From: an uncultured Collinsella sp.
GTDB lineage: Bacteria > Actinomycetota > Coriobacteriia > Coriobacteriales > Coriobacteriaceae
Direction of reading: 5' to 3'
NCBI GenBank assembly: GCA_900550835.1
Contig: URTP01000077.1
Location: 1 to 9,954, forward strand
DNA length: 9,954 nucleotides
Shown: piece by piece, positions 5,535 to 9,954 of the stretch
Layout: each line of letters starts with the position of its first letter
Position numbering within the stretch: position 1 is the first letter of the stretch
Notes under the pieces: model-generated
Seen by the model: the letters and a program-made list of their open reading frames with translations, nothing else
What the model was told of the DNA's origin: nothing
The model's database searches: none
Translations under genes and position numbers: made by a program

Positions 5535-6332
5535 CTACTCAGCAAGCAGGCGATGCAATTCCTCTTCGACCGTGCGCACGTAACGGACGCGGTCGTTGAT
5601 GCCACGCATAGAGGGATTGCAGCTCTCCATTAGATAAGGATGGCCCACGACGTTGAGCATGTCGCGGTCGTTTTCGTTATCGCCAAACGCCATCATCTCA
5701 TCGGGCGAAATACCCAGGGCACGACCGTAATCGGCAAGCGCGGAGCCCTTGCCCGAACCGAAACCGATAAAGTCCGTCCATTCGGTTCCCGACGTCATCA
5801 CGTCGACACAGTCGCTAAAGAGGCACTCGAAATACTCCAGGGCCGCCGGCTGATCCACCTCGGGCGTCTGGAAGGCAATCTTAATGACGTCCTCGTCGAT
5901 GTCCTCGGGGCGGTCGACCACCGCCACATCGCAGTGGACCTCATAGCGCAAATGGTCGACGAACGCATCGTTGCCGCTCATGGTGTAGAGGTGTCCCTCA
6001 CACGAAAGGGTCACGTCGGCATGGGGATACGCAACCACGGCATTCGCGATATCCATAGCAAGGCTACGCTCCATGGAACGCTTGACAACGGCACGTCCCT
6101 CGCTCATCACCAGGGCTCCGTTTTCGCATACATAGGCGAGCTCATCGGCCACCGGGGCAAACAGATAGCGCAAACTCGCATATTGACGGCCGCTCGCCGG
6201 CATAAACACGATACCGTGACGACGCAGCTCATCGATGAGCTCAAAGGCCTCGGAACGCGGCTCGCGCTCCCCCGGATGCAGCAACGTGCCGTCCAAATCG
6301 CATGCAATCAGCTTGATTCCTTCAAGACCCAT
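5535..6332 (-). CDS. Cof-type HAD-superfamily hydrolase (subfamily IIB)
   Basis: This is a magnesium-dependent phosphatase, probably acting on sugar phosphates, nucleotides or flavin precursors; the substrate cannot be read. From the chosen ATG it has 265 residues, typical of Cof-type enzymes. Motif I is LIACDLDGTLL with nucleophile Asp12 and acid-base Asp14. Motif II is FMPASGR. The C2 cap lies in the middle. Motif III is the Lys in GSGKGSAL (Lys195), and motif IV is GDNENDRDM, with Asp218 and Asp222. ATG at 6332 is preferred because MGLEGIKLIACDLDG is a normal N-terminus. A TTG at 6344 lies only 2 nt from AGGAGG, too close to use. It follows the UreE-like gene by 82 nt on the same strand, so it may share its transcript or have its own promoter. 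Confidence 0.9.
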   Translation of the reverse strand: MGLEGIKLIACDLDGTLLHPGEREPRSEAFELIDELRRHGIVFMPASGRQYASLRYLFAPVADELAYVCENGALVMSEGRAVVKRSMERSLAMDIANAVVAYPHADVTLSCEGHLYTMSGNDAFVDHLRYEVHCDVAVVDRPEDIDEDVIKIAFQTPEVDQPAALEYFECLFSDCVDVMTSGTEWTDFIGFGSGKGSALADYGRALGISPDEMMAFGDNENDRDMLNVVGHPYLMESCNPSMRGINDRVRYVRTVEEELHRLLAE

Positions 6333-6400
6333 ATGCTTCCCCAAAGCCTCCTATCAACAGCAAGACGGACCTTGATTGGTCGCCCCTCAAAGCCCGCCTT

Positions 6401-6412
6401 GCGTATATACGC
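6401..6412. repeat. 12-bp perfect palindrome after the UreE-like gene
   Basis: GCGTATATACGC is fully self-complementary and begins 2 nt after the stop of the minus-strand UreE-like gene. No T-run follows it in either direction, so it is not a standard terminator. It could be an operator, since it lies upstream of the HAD gene, or a transcript-end stabiliser. Confidence 0.4.
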
Positions 6413-6414
6413 GC

Positions 6415-6993
6415 TTAGCCGCGCGTCTTTTTTACGATGGTAAAGTCGGGAGCCATGCTCACGACGGCCTCCGCCGCACTCGATGCAAAGCGCCGGTCCG
6501 CATCGAGTTCACGGGTAACCACCGAGAGCCGAACACCCTCGACGCCCCGGAGCATGCGGCCCAAAACAGGCTGCACCGGCGTATACATGCGCACGGTATG
6601 CTCGTCCGAATCGCCTCGGAAAAGCGGCGCGTGCATATTGCCGATCTCCCAGCACGCATGCGCGAGCGCAATCGGATCCATGCGGTCGACTTCGACCAAA
6701 TAAACCTCGGCGCTGCGCAGGCGCACGACAACCGCCACGGGCACCATGCCCGAACGGTCGATGGCGAGCACGTCGCCATCGGCAAGACGACCGCCGTCGG
6801 CAGCATCCAGCCGAACATCGATCGTGCGCCCCAGCTCCGTCACGCCCGCAAACGCGCATACATCAGCCCGGTCCCAATCGAACAGTAGCTCGTCAACTTC
6901 AAAGACGCCGCCCAACTTCCGGCGAAGCAGGAGTTCATAGGACGGATCGTTGAGATTTCCCAAGCATGTCGTCGAAACCAAGCGTTCAGGCAT
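6415..6993 (-). CDS. ureE: UreE-like nickel metallochaperone
   Basis: UreE proteins bind nickel as dimers and hand it to the urease assembly complex. In this 192-residue protein the C-terminal metal-binding domain is recognisable: MDPIALAHACWEIGNMHAPLF carries the counterpart of the conserved GNRHxP, with the metal-binding His at 121. It is followed by TPVQPVLGRMLRGVEGVRLSV, the usual helix and strand after it. The N-terminal half (about 1-95) has the GRTIDVRLDAADGGRLADGDVL pattern of the UreE peptide-binding domain. The Arg of GNRH is Met here, and there is no His-rich tail. The start is 3 nt after the SlyD-like stop, so the two are co-transcribed and probably coupled. No urease subunit or other urease accessory gene is visible nearby. 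It may serve another nickel enzyme, or urease genes may lie elsewhere. Confidence 0.72.
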   Translation of the reverse strand: MPERLVSTTCLGNLNDPSYELLLRRKLGGVFEVDELLFDWDRADVCAFAGVTELGRTIDVRLDAADGGRLADGDVLAIDRSGMVPVAVVVRLRSAEVYLVEVDRMDPIALAHACWEIGNMHAPLFRGDSDEHTVRMYTPVQPVLGRMLRGVEGVRLSVVTRELDADRRFASSAAEAVVSMAPDFTIVKKTRG

Positions 6994-6996
6994 ACT

Positions 6997-7425
6997 CTAA
7001 CCCTCGACCTCAACGAGCTCGATATCAAAGTTGAGGTCCTTGCCGGCCAGCTCGTGGTTGGCGTCGAGCGTCACAGCCTCGGGCGTTACGTCGATGACCA
7101 CGGCGGGAACGGGCATACCGCTCGGCGTGGACAGGAAAAGCTTCATGCCCTTCTCGATCTGCTCGATGTTGGGAACCTGTTCGGCCGGGAAGGTCAGAAC
7201 CATCTCGGGATTGTGCTCGCCGTAGGCATCGGCAGCAGGAATGTGCACGGACTTCTTCTCGCCCACCTGCATGTCGACAACAGCGGCGTCGAAGCCCTTG
7301 ATCATCTGACCGGCGCCGCAGGTGAACTCCAGCGGCTCGCCGCGATCGTAGGAGCTATCGAACTGCGTGCCGTCATCGAGCGTGCCGCGATAATGGGTCT
7401 TGACCTTCTTGCCCTGGTTGGACAT
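6997..7425 (-). CDS. slyD: SlyD-like FKBP-type peptidyl-prolyl isomerase
   Basis: It catalyses cis-trans isomerisation of prolyl bonds and acts as a cytosolic folding chaperone. The 142-residue protein has the SlyD layout: an FKBP half-domain (VKTHYRGTLDDGTQFDSS, then GQMIKGFDAAVVDMQVGE), the insert-in-flap domain (about 66-120, starting AYGEHNPEMV), and the closing strand DANHELAGKDLNFDIELVEV. The His/Cys-rich nickel-binding tail of E. coli SlyD is absent; the protein ends at VEVEG. ATG at 7425 is chosen because GGAGG lies 5 nt upstream; a longer frame to 7455 adds ten unrelated residues. It heads a minus-strand unit with the UreE-like gene directly downstream. This pairing suggests a nickel-related role, although here the tail that usually stores nickel is missing. 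Confidence 0.92.
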   Translation of the reverse strand: MSNQGKKVKTHYRGTLDDGTQFDSSYDRGEPLEFTCGAGQMIKGFDAAVVDMQVGEKKSVHIPAADAYGEHNPEMVLTFPAEQVPNIEQIEKGMKLFLSTPSGMPVPAVVIDVTPEAVTLDANHELAGKDLNFDIELVEVEG

Positions 7426-7443
7426 GGTAACCTCCGTGATAAG

Positions 7444-7466
7444 GGCGGCGCACAACGCGGGCCGCC
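7444..7466. promoter_or_regulatory. GC-rich hairpin in the SlyD gene leader
   Basis: GGCGGC (7444-7449) is mirrored by GCCGCC (7461-7466) with an 11-base loop. It lies between the predicted minus-strand -10 and the SlyD ribosome site, so it would form in the mRNA leader. A role in mRNA stability or regulation is possible. Nothing in it matches a riboswitch that I know. Confidence 0.35.
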
Positions 7467-7483
7467 GTGAACATATGGCGCTA

Positions 7484-7489
7484 ACTATA
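7484..7489 (-). promoter_or_regulatory. Candidate -10 element for the slyD-ureE unit
   Basis: TATAGT on the minus strand, preceded by GGG, lies about 60 bases before the SlyD start. The -35 region is poor: TGTCAT at an 18-bp spacing is the best choice. It overlaps the region of the divergent dipeptidase promoter. Confidence 0.45.
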
Positions 7490-7498
7490 CCCTAGTCA

Positions 7499-7504
7499 TA
7501 CAAT
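7499..7504 (+). promoter_or_regulatory. Candidate -10 element for the dipeptidase
   Basis: TACAAT lies 41 bases before the dipeptidase ATG in the 120-bp divergent gap. No good -35 is seen. The distance and the shared TACAAT sequence (compare 2896-2901) support it. Confidence 0.4.
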
Positions 7505-7545
7505 TCAATGACAGTTTGCAAAGAAACGCTGCAACCGGAGGAACC

Positions 7546-8073
7546 ATGGCATATCCCGTATTTGACCTACACTGCGACACTGCCGACCGAATCGGCTGGG
7601 CCACGCTCGATCTCGACCTGCGCTTTACCGCCGGCACCGACGGTTATTTCCCCGGCGACGAAACGCATCCGCAAGATTTCGATCTCATCGAGGGTAACGC
7701 CTGTGCCATCTCGCTCGCAAAGATCGGCAACACGCCGTGGGCACAGTGCTTCGCCACGTTTGTCCCCGACGAGATTCCCACCGCCCACGCCGCGCGCTTC
7801 CAGGCGCAGATCATGGCGCATATGAGCGGCCAGGCAATGCTCAACCACGACCGTATGGTCAACGTGCGCAGCGCCGCAGACATTCGCCCCGCGCTCAAGG
7901 ACGGCAAGGTCGCTTGCATCCACACCATCGAAAACGCCACGTTCTTTGCCGAGGACCCCGCGCTGATCGAGGTGCTCAAGAGCCTGGGCGTGCTTATGTC
8001 GTCACTCAGCTGGAACGCGCAGGGACCGCTCGCGAGCGGCCACGACACCCACGCCGGCCTCACCGCCGCCGGG
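7546..8073 (+). CDS. Membrane-dipeptidase-family (M19) peptidase, 3' part missing
   Basis: M19 enzymes are zinc dipeptidases that cut dipeptides, sometimes with D-residues. ATG at 7546 has GGAGG 5 nt upstream (GGAGGAACC). The N-terminus MAYPVFDLHCDT carries the His9-x-Asp11 zinc pair. CIHTIEN gives the bridging Glu129, and SLSWNAQGPLASGHDTHAGLT is the typical following segment. Only about 176 residues are native, roughly half of the family's usual 310-400. After GLTAAG the frame continues open to 9147, but that part is antisense to the UvrA-like gene and does not look like M19. The later zinc and substrate residues (the second-half His and Arg) are therefore missing. The gene is cut by the right seam rather than decayed, since no stop or frameshift is seen before it. 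Confidence 0.85.
8053..8073. other. Right seam between the dipeptidase and UvrA-like genes
   Basis: On the plus strand these bases read AGLTAAG of the dipeptidase; on the minus strand the same bases read GPGGGEAG of the UvrA-like protein. Both are plausible at those places in the two families. Left of the stretch only the dipeptidase makes sense, and right of it only the UvrA-like gene. The seam cannot be placed more exactly, because both genes fit about 20 shared bases. Confidence 0.75.
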
Positions 8074-9954
8074 GCCCATGTCGATGATGTAGTCCGCATT
8101 GCGGATGACGTCCAGATCATGCTCGATGACCACCACAGTCGCACCATTGTCCAGCAGGGCCTGGAACACCCCCAGCAGCACCTGCACATCCAGCGGGTGC
8201 AGGCCGATGGACGGCTCGTCGAACACGAACACGGAATCGGTCTGGGTCCGGCCGATCTCGCTGGCCAGCTTCAGACGCTGGGCTTCGCCGCCGGAAAGGC
8301 TGGGCGTTTCCTCGCCCAGAGTCAGGTATCCAAGGCCCAGCTGCTGCAGGACCTTCAGCTTCTGGCAGACCGTTTTCATGTTCCGGCAAAAATCAATGGC
8401 CGTGTTCACGTCCATGTCCATCAGCTCCGGCAGCGAGGCCGTCTGCCCCGCCGGGCCGGCCAGTTTTACCAGTCCGGCCGCCCGGGCATAGCGGGAACCA
8501 CGGCAGTCCGGGCAGGGGATGTTCACATCCGGCAGGAACTGCACGTCCAGGCTCACCTCGCCGGTGCCGTCGCAGCCGGGACAGCGCAGGGACCCGGTGT
8601 TGTAGGAAAAATCTCCGGCTTTGTAGCCGTGTGCCTTTGCGTCCGGCGACCGCGCAAAGAGCCTGCGCAGATCATCGTGGACGCCTGCGTAGGTGGCAAC
8701 GGTGGAGCGGACGTTGATCCCGATGGGGGTCGCATCAATGAGCTTGACGTGGGCGATGCCCTCCGCGTCAAGGGCGCGGACATGCGGCGGCAGTGTCTTG
8801 CCGTCGATGCGGGCTTCCAGTGCCGGAACAAGGCTCTCCAGCACCAACGTGGTCTTGCCGGAGCCGGACACACCGGTCACGACGGTCAGCCGCCCCTTGG
8901 GCAGGTCTACTTCCAGCGGCTTCACCGTGTGGAGCTGCGCGGTGGAAAGATGGAGTGTTCCCTGTGCAAACAGGGCGTCCGCCAATGCGCGCTTTCGCCG
9001 CAGGGTGTCCGCCTTTCCGGAGAGGAAGGGCCCGATCTGGGACGCCGGGTCCGCCTCAATGGCCGGGATGGTGCCCTGTGCGATCACATGGCCGCCCTTT
9101 GCCCCGGCTTCCGGCCCCATTTCCACGATCCAGTCTGCTTCCTTTAAAATCTGCGTGTCGTGATCCACCAGGATCACCGAATTGCCATCCGCGATCAGGT
9201 CGTGCATCACGCCGGTCAGGCCCACGATGTTGGAGGGATGCAGGCCGATGCTGGGTTCGTCCAGCACATAGAGCACCCCGGTGGTGCGGTTGCGCACGGC
9301 GCGGGCCAGCTGCATGCGCTGGCGCTCTCCGGTGGAAAGGGTCGAGGCCGCACGGTCCAGCGTGAGGTAGCCCAGCCCCAGATCCATCAGTCGTTTTGCC
9401 GGGCCGGTGAAGGATTCCACAATGTTTTCCGCCATCGGTCGCATCTCTGCGGGCAGGCTGTCCGGCACGCCCTGCACCCAGCCGACCAGCTCCGAAAGGG
9501 GCATCCGGCAGGCCTCATCCAGCGAGAGGCCCCGCAGCTTGGGGGCGCGGGCCGCTGCCGAAAGGCGGGTGCCATGGCACGCAGGGCAAATGTCCTCTTT
9601 CAGGAACTTTTCTACCCGCTTCATGCCTTTTTCGTCCTTGACCTTGGCCAGCGCGTTTTCCACGGTGTAGGTCGCATTGAAATAGGTAAAGTCCAGCTCC
9701 CCTGCCTGATTGGAATTCTTGTTGTGATAGAAAATGTGTTTTTTCTCCGCCGGACCGTGGAACACGATCTCCTTTTCCTGCGCGGTCAGGTCCCGGAAGG
9801 GCACATCGGTGCGCACGCCCATCTCCCGGCAGATGTCGGTCATCAGCGACCACATCAGGCTGTTCCACGGGGCCACGGCACCCTCGTCGATGGTCAGGGA
9901 ATCATCCGGCACCAGCGTAGCGGGGTCCACCGTGCGCACCGTGCCGATGCCGCC
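8053..9954 (-). CDS. UvrA-like ABC ATPase (excinuclease A or paralogue), partial
   Basis: This soluble tandem-ABC protein is related to the damage-recognition subunit of nucleotide excision repair. The 5' end lies beyond the window, as the frame is open to 9954 (GGIGTVRTVDPATL); the first Walker A and about the first 200 residues are therefore missing. Counting from the GTG at 9939: a zinc-type CPACHGTR at 118; first-domain signature LSTGERQRMQLARA (201), Walker B VLYVLDEPSIGLHP (222) and HD switch LVDHD (257); second-domain Walker A GVSGSGKTT (356); CPGCDGTG and CPDCRG (453 and 476), a Zn module; signature LSGGEAQRLKLA (548), Walker B VFDEPSIGLHP (572) and VIEHD (604). LSTGE in place of LSGGE and the compact layout favour a UvrA paralogue (UvrA2/DrrC-like) over the main repair UvrA. 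The last 16 codons of the open frame, to 8002, lie past the seam and are not native. Confidence 0.85.

Noticed and set aside
8002..8052. Last 16 codons of the UvrA-like open frame
   Set aside because: They are antisense to the dipeptidase and do not resemble a UvrA C-terminus; they are a product of the seam.
8073..9147. Continuation of the dipeptidase frame, which looks like a 534-residue fusion protein
   Set aside because: This part is antisense to the UvrA-like gene and has no M19 features. It is open by chance beyond the seam.
1..9954. CRISPR array, toxin-antitoxin pair, prophage or transposase
   Set aside because: No regularly spaced repeats and no recognisable protein of these kinds occur on either strand. 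The oddities of the window lie in its seams and in the sulfhydrylase leader.

Overview
The window is built from two kinds of DNA. The central block (about 345 to 8072) is a compact, GC-rich set of housekeeping and metabolic genes. It has short intergenic gaps, strong Shine-Dalgarno sites and GCGCTACAnT-like -10 regions. The proteins and style suggest a Coriobacteriia gut anaerobe such as Collinsella; this is inference from how the genes look, not from a search. The edges (about 1-345 and 8053-9954) look like a different organism, most likely a Firmicute of the Faecalibacterium/Oscillospiraceae kind. Two genes are cut at the seams, so the window is either a chimeric metagenomic assembly or, less likely, a recent insertion.

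Left edge (1-350): a terminator hairpin, the 3' end of an unrecognised gene, two strong intrinsic terminators, and the first codons of a gene that runs into the 3' end of the next gene. Sulfur block (351-2840): an O-acetylhomoserine sulfhydrylase (minus strand) is transcribed divergently from a LysR-type regulator. The sulfhydrylase mRNA has a leader of about 175 nt holding a 17-codon leader peptide with a perfect Shine-Dalgarno site, two Cys codons and an overlapping hairpin. This is the most interesting regulatory candidate in the window.

Plus-strand block (2940-5457): RNase HI, a Gfo/Idh/MocA oxidoreductase with an acylphosphatase 2 nt downstream, and a PerR-like Fur-family repressor. A 63-bp imperfect inverted repeat lies in the convergent gap at 5465-5527. 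Minus-strand block (5535-7425): a SlyD-like FKBP isomerase, a UreE-like nickel chaperone immediately downstream, and a Cof-type HAD phosphatase. The isomerase and the chaperone form a tight pair that may handle nickel.

Right edge: an M19 dipeptidase diverges from the SlyD gene but is broken after about 176 residues. At 8053-8073 the sequence passes into the 3' part of an oppositely oriented UvrA-like ATPase. About 20 bases at this seam encode plausible residues of both families, on opposite strands. I see no CRISPR array, tRNA, rRNA, transposase or defence system.
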